Source of the DNA: an uncultured Winogradskyella sp.
GTDB taxonomy: Bacteria > Bacteroidota > Bacteroidia > Flavobacteriales > Flavobacteriaceae
Direction: 5' to 3'
Assembly: GCF_947498005.1 (NCBI RefSeq)
Contig: NZ_CANMIW010000010.1
Coordinates: 24,410-88,409, forward strand
DNA: 64,000 nt
Below the pieces are notes generated by a model. That model ran no database searches. It was not told the DNA's origin and saw only the letters and a program-made list of their open reading frames with translations. The translations under genes were made by a program, and so were the position numbers. Position 1 is the first letter of the stretch; each line of letters opens with the position of its first letter. Of this stretch, positions 36,416 through 44,335 are shown piece by piece.

Positions 36416-37788
36416 TAACTATTATTTAAATCTATAATTTTTAAACGTTTATTTCGTCTTATAAAACTTTGAATAATATGCTGAGAGTCTCTATCATTTG
36501 TCATTGGTGTAATCACAGATTTCAAAATTTTTCTATTATTAATCTGTAGGTTGAGATCAAAGTATCCCATACCTCTAAATATCCCATTTTCAATTAAAAA
36601 CACCACTTTTTCACTGATTTCTCTGCCTTTATCTACAATTAGCATATTCTTATTGTCGTAACTGTATTTTTCCTTTAGTTGTTCTATACGTTTGTTATAC
36701 TCCATAGGTGGTTCTTCATTGATGCATGCACCTTCACATTCTTTTACTTCGTATTTAAAACAACTGGTTTTGGTATTGTATAATCCGGTAAGTTTTTGGC
36801 ATAGATTAAAATCTTCAACAGCTTTAAATAAAAAGTGTTTTCCACTTGCTCTAGTACTAAAGGTTGTGATAGGTAGATCTTCTCTATCAGATTTATCTAT
36901 GTGCAGATTAATATAGCCTTTACTATCTGTAAAACTATAAAGGGCATGTGTAAAAATACTTCGACGGAGAGCTCTATTAAAAATTGGTTTGTTCTTTTTA
37001 ATTTCTGCACTTTCTTTTAATAATGCAGCGAGTTCACTTCCGGTTTTTTCAAAAGTTACTGTATGCACTAATTTTTGAATTTTTTTCGATTTAGAATTCG
37101 TACCTGTAAAATGTTGAATTATTCGCTTTCTAATATTTTTACTTTTTCCTATATAAATAATTTCGCCCTCACTGTTATGTATATAGTAGACACCTGTATC
37201 TGCAGGTAGTTCATCTATAATAGTAGTGAGCTTTGGTGCTATTTTAGATTTTTGCTCAATTTTAACGGCATCTTTTAAAATGTTTTTATCAAGATCTTTG
37301 TCTAGTAACATTTTAAATAACTTTACAGTGGCTAAAGCATCTCCACTCGCTCTATGCCTATCACTCATTGGTATGCCAAGAGCTCTGGTTAATTTACCTA
37401 AACTGTAAGATTCCATATCAGGTATCAACTGTTTAGATAACTCAACTGTACAAAGGGTTTTTCGTTTGTATGGAAAACCGAGACGTTTAAATTCTGTTTT
37501 TAAAATTCTATAATCAAAGGAAGAATTATGAGCAACTAGTATACAATCTTCAGTGATTTCAACTATACGTTTTGCTACTTCATAAAACTTAGGTGCATTT
37601 CTAAGCATGTTAGAATTGATGCCAGTAAGATTAACCACAAAGGGCTGAATTTCGCGTTGAGGATTTACTAATGAAATAAATTGATCTGTTATTTTATGAC
37701 CATCAAATTGATAGATAGCAATCTCTGTAATTCCTTCTTCATTGAACTTTCCACCAGTGGTTTCTATGTCTAATATTGCGTATATAAT
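36415..37788 (-). CDS. DEDDh exonuclease fused to a GIY-YIG domain; non-canonical start
   Basis: A 457-residue protein combining a DnaQ-type 3'-5' exonuclease (about 1-170) with a GIY-YIG nuclease domain (about 195-275, GVYYI and IYIG) related to the UvrC N-terminus, as in Cho-like proteins. A C-terminal region with CFKYEVKECEGACINEEPP follows. Motif I (D7, E9 in AILDIETTGG), motif II (D92) and motif III (H145, D150 in HRASGD) complete the DEDDh set. The frame closes with a TAA at 37795-37797 and has no ATG, GTG or TTG before motif I. The start must be ATT (37786-37788) or ATA (37783-37785). The GTG at 37636-37638 would remove motif I. Probably DNA repair. Confidence 0.8.
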   Translation of the reverse strand: MIYAILDIETTGGKFNEEGITEIAIYQFDGHKITDQFISLVNPQREIQPFVVNLTGINSNMLRNAPKFYEVAKRIVEITEDCILVAHNSSFDYRILKTEFKRLGFPYKRKTLCTVELSKQLIPDMESYSLGKLTRALGIPMSDRHRASGDALATVKLFKMLLDKDLDKNILKDAVKIEQKSKIAPKLTTIIDELPADTGVYYIHNSEGEIIYIGKSKNIRKRIIQHFTGTNSKSKKIQKLVHTVTFEKTGSELAALLKESAEIKKNKPIFNRALRRSIFTHALYSFTDSKGYINLHIDKSDREDLPITTFSTRASGKHFLFKAVEDFNLCQKLTGLYNTKTSCFKYEVKECEGACINEEPPMEYNKRIEQLKEKYSYDNKNMLIVDKGREISEKVVFLIENGIFRGMGYFDLNLQINNRKILKSVITPMTNDRDSQHIIQSFIRRNKRLKIIDLNNS

Positions 37789-37843
37789 GTTAGGTTATTT
37801 GGGTCTGATGTCGAAGGTAATAAAATTGAGGCAACGACCGTGA

Positions 37844-38506
37844 TTATTTATTGTAATTTCTTACTCCAAATATACTACTTCCTACGCGAATCATAGTACT
37901 TCCGCAGTTAATTGCAAGTTGATAATCGCCACTCATTCCCATGCTTTTGATTTCTAAATCAGGATTAGAATTTTTAAGGTCTGAAAACGTGCTGTTTAGA
38001 AAATTAAATTCTTGTTCAACTTGTTTCATATTATCTGTAAAAGTAGCCATTCCCATTAAGCCAACTACTTTTATGTTTTTTAATTCTGAAAATTCATCAG
38101 ATTGCAGTAGGGTAGAAGCATCATTTACAGACATCCCAAACTTACTGTCTTCTTCAGCAATTTTAATTTGAAGTAAACAATCTATGGTTCTATCGTATTT
38201 TTTTGCCTGCTTGTTTATTTCTTGTAATAGTTTGAAACTGTCCACACCATGTATTAAACTTACAAAATTAGCCATGTATTTTACCTTATTTCGCTGTACA
38301 TGTCCAATCATGTGCCATTCAATATCTTTTGGCATTTCAGCATGTTTGTCTGCCATTTCTTGGATTTTGTTTTCTCCAAAGATGCGCTGACCAGCATTAT
38401 AAGCTTCCATTAAGTCCGAAACAGGTTTAGTTTTAGAAACAGCAACCAAGGTTACGTGTTCTGGCAATGTAGATTTTATATGTTGAAGGTTTTGCTTAAT
38501 ACTCAT
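37844..38506 (-). CDS. YggS family pyridoxal-phosphate homeostasis protein
   Basis: A 220-residue member of the YggS/PROSC family, a PLP-binding TIM-barrel protein that keeps vitamin B6 and amino acid pools in balance. It has no known enzyme activity. The PLP lysine lies in VTLVAVSKTKPVSDL (about 18-32). NAGQRIFGENKIQE, EWHMIGHVQRNKVKY and the C-terminal LEIKSMGMSGDYQLAINCGSTMIRVGSSIFG are family hallmarks. It precedes the exonuclease gene on the minus strand by about 56 bp. Confidence 0.95.
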   Translation of the reverse strand: MSIKQNLQHIKSTLPEHVTLVAVSKTKPVSDLMEAYNAGQRIFGENKIQEMADKHAEMPKDIEWHMIGHVQRNKVKYMANFVSLIHGVDSFKLLQEINKQAKKYDRTIDCLLQIKIAEEDSKFGMSVNDASTLLQSDEFSELKNIKVVGLMGMATFTDNMKQVEQEFNFLNSTFSDLKNSNPDLEIKSMGMSGDYQLAINCGSTMIRVGSSIFGVRNYNK

Positions 38507-38559
38507 TAATCTGAATGATTTGGTTATAATTTTAAAACGGGAACTAAAGGTAAAACTAA

Positions 38560-39798
38560 TTAATATTCATAAATAGTAATAGCACTTCGTAATTTAGGTA
38601 AAATATAAGTGCTTTTTGGCGGCATGGTTAAACCTTCGTCTGCAATTTGTTTCATTTGCTCAACGTTTGAAGGACACATACCAAAACCAACTTTAAATTC
38701 GCCACTATCTACGCTACTTTTAATTGTAATCATTTCGTGTTTACCGTTAACGTAAGAAATGCGATTATCGTGGCGTAAATCTTCAATACCTAAAATAGGT
38801 TGCAATATGGTTTTGTACAATAATTGTGCATCTAATTTATCTAATGCTGTTTTAAAGTCGTAGCTTGTTTTTCTTAAATATAGTGAATAAAATTCGCCAT
38901 CTAAATACATACTAAAATGATGTGGTTTTGATGGATTATAGGGCATTATACCTCTGTTTTCAATACGATAAAAAGCATCTAATTTTATTAAAAACTCTTC
39001 TTTCGATAAGCCGTTTAAATCTTTGATGAGTCGATTAAATTCATGAATCACTAAATCCGATTCTGGAATTAAATAAGACATAAAATAATTATAAGATTCA
39101 CTTCCATTATGGTTAGGGTTTTTCGCTTTTTCATCCTTATAGAGTAAATAAGAAGATGACGACCTATGATGCCCATCTGCAATATAAACCGTTTCCATTT
39201 TACTAAACTCTTTTTGAATTGTAGCAATAGTGTCCTCATCATCTACCTTCCATAAATAGTGTGTGTCTCTATACGTCATAGTAAACTCAAATTCCGCATG
39301 TGTTTTTTGAGTTTCGTTTATAATCTCTGCAATAACGGAATTATCAGGATAGGTAAGTAGAACAGGCTCAGCGTTAAAACCAACATTTTGTAAATAACTT
39401 TTAAAGGTTTCTTCGCGTTGTGCAATGGTGTCTTCGTGCTTTTTAATGATGTTTTTCTCATAATCCTCAGCACTTGTTGCAGCGATAATGCCACAGAATT
39501 CTTGTCCTTGTCTATTTACAATTTTATAGACGTAAAATGATGGCTTTTCATCTTGAACAAAAACACCATCTTCCTTAAATTCTAAATATCTATTTCTTAC
39601 AAGTTTATAGCGTTCTTGGCCAGTCACTTCTTGTGCATATTTGTAACCAGGATTAATAACATGAAGAAAACTGTATGGATTATAAGCCATACGCGATTCG
39701 CGTTCATCTAAAGTATAACTTTGATAAGGACGTGAGGCAACCAGACCAACGATAGCTCTGGTTGGTTTTACAGCTTTAAACGGGATTATTTTTGGCAT
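38560..39798 (-). CDS. DUF1015 family protein
   Basis: A 412-residue DUF1015 protein. Members are widespread and often lie near serine biosynthesis genes, but no reaction is known to me. Recognisable family features are IIPFKAVKPTRAIVGLVASRPY at the N-terminus, NPYSFLHVINPG, the YIADGHHRSSSSYLL centre and the C-terminal MPPKSTYILPKLRSAITIYEY. There is no signal peptide. An inverted repeat (39815-39858) lies just upstream, between this gene and hbd. Confidence 0.85.
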   Translation of the reverse strand: MPKIIPFKAVKPTRAIVGLVASRPYQSYTLDERESRMAYNPYSFLHVINPGYKYAQEVTGQERYKLVRNRYLEFKEDGVFVQDEKPSFYVYKIVNRQGQEFCGIIAATSAEDYEKNIIKKHEDTIAQREETFKSYLQNVGFNAEPVLLTYPDNSVIAEIINETQKTHAEFEFTMTYRDTHYLWKVDDEDTIATIQKEFSKMETVYIADGHHRSSSSYLLYKDEKAKNPNHNGSESYNYFMSYLIPESDLVIHEFNRLIKDLNGLSKEEFLIKLDAFYRIENRGIMPYNPSKPHHFSMYLDGEFYSLYLRKTSYDFKTALDKLDAQLLYKTILQPILGIEDLRHDNRISYVNGKHEMITIKSSVDSGEFKVGFGMCPSNVEQMKQIADEGLTMPPKSTYILPKLRSAITIYEY

Positions 39799-39814
39799 AT
39801 TTTTAAGTTTTCAG

Positions 39815-39858
39815 TCTCAGTTTTCAGTCTTGGTTATGAGTAAGTCTGAAAACTGAGA
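39815..39858. repeat. REP-like inverted repeat upstream of the DUF1015 gene
   Basis: A perfect 13-bp inverted repeat, TCTCAGTTTTCAG (39815-39827) and CTGAAAACTGAGA (39846-39858), is separated by 18 bp. The motif TTTTCAGTCT also occurs twice in the left part. It has no T-run, so it is more like an extragenic palindromic repeat than a terminator. Confidence 0.6.
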
Positions 39859-39868
39859 TTGCGACTGT

Positions 39869-40759
39869 TTACTTAGAAAACTGCTTCGAAATTTTCTCAG
39901 CCTTTCGACTTTCAGAATAATCATAAAAGCCTTCTCCAGATTTCACGCCTAATTTTCCAGCCATAACCATATTTACTAATAGAGGACATGGTGCATATTT
40001 AGGATTTTTAAAACCATCGTACATCACATTCAGTATAGATAAACAAACATCTAAACCAATAAAATCGGCCAGTTGTAATGGACCCATTGGGTGTGCCATT
40101 CCTAATTTCATAACCGTATCAATTTCGGCAACACCAGCAACACCATTATATAAGGTTTCGATGGATTCATTAATCATTGGCATTAAAATACGGTTGGCCA
40201 CAAAACCAGGATAATCGTTAACTTCTGTTGGTACTTTACCTAATGTTTTAGATAATTCCATGATTGTAGAAGTCACGTTATCACTTGTGTTATAGCCTCT
40301 AATAATTTCGACCAATTTCATAATTGGCACAGGATTCATAAAGTGCATGCCAATAACCTTTTCTGGTCTAGACGTTACTGCAGCAATTTGTGTAATAGAA
40401 ATAGAAGATGTATTTGTGGCGAGAATTGTATTTTCATCGCAAACGGCATCTAATTGCTTAAAAATTTTCAGTTTTAAATCTAAGTTTTCAGTTGCAGCTT
40501 CAACAACTAAATCTACATTTTTAACACCATCTTCTGTATTTGTAAACGTTGTTATGTTGCCTAAAGTATTGGCTTTATCTGCTTCGCTAATTTTTTCTTT
40601 AGCGACCATTCTATCTAAATTTCTAGAAATGGTATCCATGCCTCGTTTTAAAGATGCTTCGCTAATATCTATAAGTTGAACATTAAATCCGGATTGAGCG
40701 AATGTGTGTGCAATACCATTTCCCATGGTTCCTGCACCTATAACTGCGATATTTTTCAT
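39869..40759 (-). CDS. hbd: 3-hydroxybutyryl-CoA dehydrogenase
   Basis: A 296-residue NAD(P)-dependent dehydrogenase that interconverts acetoacetyl-CoA and 3-hydroxybutyryl-CoA. The Rossmann fold begins KNIAVIGAGTMGNGIAHTFA. The catalytic histidine is in VIGMHFMNPVPIMKLVE, and the C-terminal domain includes DYPGFVANRILMPMINE, GLDVCLSI and KSGEGFYDY. The start is the ATG at 40757-40759. An in-frame start 30 bp upstream would add residues encoded by the REP repeat, so I reject it. Likely role in fatty acid or butanoate metabolism. Confidence 0.92.
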   Translation of the reverse strand: MKNIAVIGAGTMGNGIAHTFAQSGFNVQLIDISEASLKRGMDTISRNLDRMVAKEKISEADKANTLGNITTFTNTEDGVKNVDLVVEAATENLDLKLKIFKQLDAVCDENTILATNTSSISITQIAAVTSRPEKVIGMHFMNPVPIMKLVEIIRGYNTSDNVTSTIMELSKTLGKVPTEVNDYPGFVANRILMPMINESIETLYNGVAGVAEIDTVMKLGMAHPMGPLQLADFIGLDVCLSILNVMYDGFKNPKYAPCPLLVNMVMAGKLGVKSGEGFYDYSESRKAEKISKQFSK

Positions 40760-40766
40760 TTTTATA

Positions 40767-40937
40767 AAAGCCCATCCTAACCTTCCCAAAGGGAAGGAAC
40801 TCTTACTCGGGCGGAATAAGAAAAGCCCCTTAATTCCCCATAGGAGAAAACTGAAGCGTTTATGTTAATACTAATTTTAAGGTTTCTAATTTTAAACTCT
40901 AACCGGAACCGTGTTCCCTTCCTTCTGGGAAGGGCTA
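40767..40937. repeat. Pair of inverted REP-like elements between hbd and the oxidoreductase gene
   Basis: CCTTCCCAAAGGGAAGG (40781-40797) and a diverged inverted copy, CCCTTCC-TTCTG-GGAAGGG (40916-40934), flank about 120 bp of AT-rich sequence. Outer ends AAAAGCCC and GGGCTATT are also roughly inverted. The arrangement resembles a bacterial interspersed mosaic element built from two REPs. It carries no gene. Confidence 0.65.
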
Positions 40938-41897
40938 TTAAAACTGATTAATTATCATGTTAGCAACACGTAATGCTTCAGTGCCATCGTGGAGTGTTAC
41001 GATAGGTTTAGTGTTGTTATTAATAGCATCAGCAAAGGTTTCTAGCTCATCTAAAATAGCGTTGTTATTTGCTATTTCTGGATTGTCAAAATAGATTTGT
41101 TTCTTGATGCCTTCTGCGTTCTGAAGAATCATATCAAAATCTCCAGGATTATCTGGTGCATCTTTCATTTTTACTACTTCACATTTCTTCTCTAAAAAGT
41201 CTACAGAGATGTAAGCATCTTTTTGAAAGAAACGCGTTTTTCGCATGTTTTTTAGTGAAATTCTACTTGCAGTAAGATTCGCTACACAACCATTTTTAAA
41301 TTCAATACGAGCATTTGCAATATCTGGTGTTTCACTTACCACAGAAACTCCACTCGCAGAAATATGTTTCACAGGTGATTGCACTACAGAAAGAATAATA
41401 TCAATATCGTGAATCATTAAATCTAAAACCACAGGCACATCTGTACCACGAGGATTAAATTCAGCTAATCTGTGACATTCAATAAACATTGGGTTTACAA
41501 TCTGATCCTTTACACCTATAAATGCAGGATTAAATCGCTCTACATGACCAACTTGTCCTTTAACACCATGTTCAGCCACTAAAGTTCTTATGGTTTCAGC
41601 TTCTTCTACGGTATTGGTAATAGGCTTTTCAATAAAAACATGTTTTCCTTTCTTAATGGCTTGCTTGGCGCAATCGTAATGAGAGAGTGTAGGAGTTACA
41701 ATATCTACAACATCTACAGCATCAATTAAATCATCTATAGAATCATAGTATTTATACCCAAATTCTTCAACAACACGTTTAGCATTTTCGGGATCTGCAT
41801 CGTAAAAACCGACCAAATCGTATTTATTAGATTGATTGAGTAACCTTAAATGTATTTTTCCAAGGTGACCAGCACCAAGAACTCCAACTTTTAGCAT
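40938..41897 (-). CDS. Gfo/Idh/MocA family oxidoreductase
   Basis: A 319-residue NAD(P)-dependent oxidoreductase. The N-terminal Rossmann fold has VGVLGAGHLGKIHLRLL, and the conserved EKP motif appears in HVFIEKPITNTVEEAE. A C-terminal domain with GHVERFNPAFIG and LMIHDIDIILSVV carries the likely catalytic region. The substrate, probably a sugar or sugar acid, is unknown. I start at the ATG 41895-41897. A longer TTG frame lies in the upstream -7 box and is rejected. Confidence 0.88.
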   Translation of the reverse strand: MLKVGVLGAGHLGKIHLRLLNQSNKYDLVGFYDADPENAKRVVEEFGYKYYDSIDDLIDAVDVVDIVTPTLSHYDCAKQAIKKGKHVFIEKPITNTVEEAETIRTLVAEHGVKGQVGHVERFNPAFIGVKDQIVNPMFIECHRLAEFNPRGTDVPVVLDLMIHDIDIILSVVQSPVKHISASGVSVVSETPDIANARIEFKNGCVANLTASRISLKNMRKTRFFQKDAYISVDFLEKKCEVVKMKDAPDNPGDFDMILQNAEGIKKQIYFDNPEIANNNAILDELETFADAINNNTKPIVTLHDGTEALRVANMIINQF

Positions 41898-41912
41898 ATA
41901 TTCAGTTTTTAA

Positions 41913-41920
41913 CAAAAATA
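41913..41920 (-). promoter_or_regulatory. Candidate -7 box of the oxidoreductase gene
   Basis: TATTTTTG on the minus strand fits TAnnTTTG, 15 bp upstream of the ATG at 41897. It overlaps the alternative TTG start. No TTG is seen at -33. Confidence 0.4.
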
Positions 41921-42048
41921 GTCGTTTTCGTTCAGAAATTGAAAAAAGAAAATGGAAAATACTGAGAAATCACTAATTAAATTTTGAATGAATTCTTTCT
42001 TTGAAATTCTCCTTCTTTAAATTAATTTAGCGTAAACTAAACTACATT

Positions 42049-42690
42049 TTGAAAGATACATTTAAGCATCAAGGAATGCGTCAACAACTTGTTGATACAC
42101 TTGTGAAAAAGGGAATAAAAGACCAAAACGTTTTAAAGGCAATAAATAAAATTCCTAGACATTTGTTTATGGATTCTGGTTTTATAGATCATGCTTATCA
42201 AGATAAAGCATTTCCTATTGCTGCAGATCAAACTATTTCGCAGCCTTACACTGTAGCGTTTCAATCTGAATTATTACAAGTAAAGCCAGGTGATAAAGTC
42301 TTAGAGATAGGAACAGGTAGTGGTTACCAAACTGCGGTTTTATTAGAATTAGGTGCCAAAGTGTATAGTATAGAGCGTCAGCAAGAACTATTTAAGAAGA
42401 CCTCTAAATTTTTACCCAAAATAGGTTATAGAGCTAAAAGTCTCATCTTTGGTGATGGTTATAAAGGCATGCCTGAAGAGGCACCTTTTCAAAGTATAAT
42501 TGTTACTGCAGGAGCACCTTATGTGCCTAATCCGTTATTGAGTCAGTTGGCTATTGGTGGACGTTTAGTAATCCCAGTTGGTGATGATGTACAAGTAATG
42601 ACTATGTTTATTAGAAAGGGACCAAAAGAATTTGAAAAACACGAATTTGGTGATTTTAGATTTGTGCCTATGTTAGAGGATAAGAATTAA
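42049..42690 (+). CDS. pcm: Protein-L-isoaspartate O-methyltransferase (TTG start)
   Basis: A 213-residue enzyme that repairs isoaspartyl residues in aged proteins by SAM-dependent methylation. The SAM site is VLEIGTGSGYQTAVL (about 84-98). The substrate side is seen in FPIAADQTISQPYTVAFQSELL and IIVTAGAPYVP, and VIPVGDDVQ closes the fold. The start is TTG at 42049, giving MKDTFKHQGMRQQLV, which matches how I recall relatives beginning. The first ATG, at 42076, would cut the N-terminal helix. Confidence 0.93.
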   Translation: MKDTFKHQGMRQQLVDTLVKKGIKDQNVLKAINKIPRHLFMDSGFIDHAYQDKAFPIAADQTISQPYTVAFQSELLQVKPGDKVLEIGTGSGYQTAVLLELGAKVYSIERQQELFKKTSKFLPKIGYRAKSLIFGDGYKGMPEEAPFQSIIVTAGAPYVPNPLLSQLAIGGRLVIPVGDDVQVMTMFIRKGPKEFEKHEFGDFRFVPMLEDKN

Positions 42691-42817
42691 GATAAATCAA
42701 GCAAGAACAATGTATTTATTAATTTTACGACAAAAGTAAGATGTAGCTATTTTTGTTTTGATAGAAATTTTCTGCATTTCTCTTAATATTCTCTAGAATT
42801 GTGGAATCAATAGTTGT

Positions 42818-43327
42818 TCAGATTTCAGATAATAACTCATTCATTTTACGGTTGAATATACCTAAGATTTGTTCTTCTCTCTTGTGAATATTTGTAATAA
42901 TACAACCGCTTGAAATGGTTAAAAAAATAATTGGCTTATCGTATTTGAAATCATGTTCCACTCCATATCTTGAACCTAAACCTCTGGAAAAGTTAAATAA
43001 ATAGTATTTTTCCTTGCTAAAAAAGTATCTCGCTATAAATTCAATCCTTTTTTCTAGTTCCTTAGTGTTATTTTCTGTTATTAAGTCGAGACCAGTTGAA
43101 TATACTCTTTTAATTGAGGCTATTGTATTTAATTCAGAATTAAGTTTAATTCTTAATTCTGAATTTGTAATAAATTGATTAATTGAATCTATTTTATGAG
43201 ATAAAACTTCATTTATTAGTTCAAGATCCTTGTTCTCTTTGTTAAATATTTCTTCAGCATTAACATCATCTTGTGAATACGAGTATCCAAAAGCTAAAAA
43301 TAACAATAGATAAACTTTTACTTTCAT
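42818..43327 (-). CDS. Small secreted protein of unknown function
   Basis: A 169-residue protein with a signal peptide (MKVKVYLLLFLAFGYSYSQ). The mature part is helical and charged, with KNTKELEKRIEFIARYFFSKEKYYLF-like segments and a hydrophobic stretch PIIFLTISSGCIITNI near the end. I recognise no family. A longer frame upstream (to 43438) overlaps the NTF2-like gene and would bury the signal peptide, so I use the ATG at 43325-43327. It is 4 bp downstream of the NTF2-like gene and part of the same minus-strand run. Confidence 0.65.
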   Translation of the reverse strand: MKVKVYLLLFLAFGYSYSQDDVNAEEIFNKENKDLELINEVLSHKIDSINQFITNSELRIKLNSELNTIASIKRVYSTGLDLITENNTKELEKRIEFIARYFFSKEKYYLFNFSRGLGSRYGVEHDFKYDKPIIFLTISSGCIITNIHKREEQILGIFNRKMNELLSEI

Positions 43328-43331
43328 AACC

Positions 43332-43856
43332 TTATTCTTTTGGTAAATATTTCTCAGGAATTGGGTTTTCTTCAGATTCTTGTGTCCAATAAATATTAAT
43401 AATCCACCAACGTTTACCGTCGTTAAATAACTGAACACTATTAATACCTCTCATAAAAGGTGTTTCGTCATCCTTACTGTTAAAAGCTTCATAGGTTGTA
43501 AAAACGTGAGCAATATTTCCAAAGGTTTGCGTTTTTCTACTGATTTCTACCTCGTGAAAACCGTTTTCTACTAACCAATTTCCAGCCGTAGAAATATAAT
43601 CGTCAGGAGACATATAGCGTACCACGTTTTCGCCTTTTTTATTTTTGTTTGTAGCGATGAGTTTTGCATCTTTCTGAAAGAGGTGTTTAAATAAATCCCA
43701 ATCGCGTTTAACCCCTTTATCGCCTGATATTACGGAGTATAATGTGGCAATTGTGCTATCTAAAGTAGCAACGTTATTAGTGTAGTCTTTTTTTTCTTCT
43801 TGTGCAGAAACATTAAGAGTAAATACCACTAAGAAAAGTATAAAACAATTTTTCAT
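43332..43856 (-). CDS. Secreted NTF2/SnoaL-like protein
   Basis: A 174-residue exported protein with signal peptide MKNCFILFLVVFTLNVSAQ. The mature part looks like an NTF2/SnoaL (DUF4440-like) cone: DSTIATLYSVISGDKGVKRDW, then IAHVFTTYEAF and RGINSVQLFNDGKRWWIINIYW. Such folds bind small ligands or act as simple enzymes. No catalytic residue can be assigned. It lies between two other small secreted proteins on the same strand with gaps of 2 and 4 bp. Confidence 0.78.
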   Translation of the reverse strand: MKNCFILFLVVFTLNVSAQEEKKDYTNNVATLDSTIATLYSVISGDKGVKRDWDLFKHLFQKDAKLIATNKNKKGENVVRYMSPDDYISTAGNWLVENGFHEVEISRKTQTFGNIAHVFTTYEAFNSKDDETPFMRGINSVQLFNDGKRWWIINIYWTQESEENPIPEKYLPKE

Positions 43857-43858
43857 AA

Positions 43859-44314
43859 TTAATCTTTTTTAATAAAATCGTTAGGGTCAAAGCCATAATA
43901 GAATTTATTTATTAATCCATTTGAACTTTCTAAGTTCACAATATCCATTAATTCTTCAAAATACAGACAGATGCGTTCTCTATCTTCAGAATCAAAACCT
44001 AATTCTAATTCAGGAAATTTTGAAAGACCATTTTTTATAACCTTTAAATAGTCAATATTTGTTGGTGCTTCAAATTCCGAAACTTTCCTGAATTCAGAGG
44101 CAACCTCATTGATTTTTTCAGTTAGGATTGGTTTCAGTTTTTCATCTGAAATTCCTGGATATGTGTTTTCACTAATAAATTTTTCTTTTTCAATAAAGGC
44201 TTTAAAAAGCTTATTTGCATTTATAGGTGTTTGCATTTGTATTGTGTCTTGAGCATAGCTAATCGTTACTCCTAAAGTTAACAATAATAATAAAGATGAT
44301 TTGAAAAATTTCAT
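43859..44314 (-). CDS. Small secreted protein (possibly DUF4844)
   Basis: A 151-residue exported protein with a signal peptide ending SYAQ near residue 22. The mature part is helical and acidic, ending in NKFYYGFDPNDFIKKD. It resembles a flavobacterial family I recall as DUF4844, but I am not certain. It is the first gene of the trio of small secreted proteins downstream of the DUF5686 gene, which ends 21 bp before it. Confidence 0.62.
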   Translation of the reverse strand: MKFFKSSLLLLLTLGVTISYAQDTIQMQTPINANKLFKAFIEKEKFISENTYPGISDEKLKPILTEKINEVASEFRKVSEFEAPTNIDYLKVIKNGLSKFPELELGFDSEDRERICLYFEELMDIVNLESSNGLINKFYYGFDPNDFIKKD

Positions 44315-44335
44315 TATAAATTTTGAACTATAAAC

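Noticed and set aside
40760..40789. Longer N-terminus for the hbd gene
   Set aside because: The extra residues are encoded by a REP-like palindrome, and the family starts at the ATG 40757-40759.
43328..43438. Longer N-terminus for the small secreted protein gene
   Set aside because: It overlaps the NTF2-like gene in another frame and buries the signal peptide that starts at 43327.
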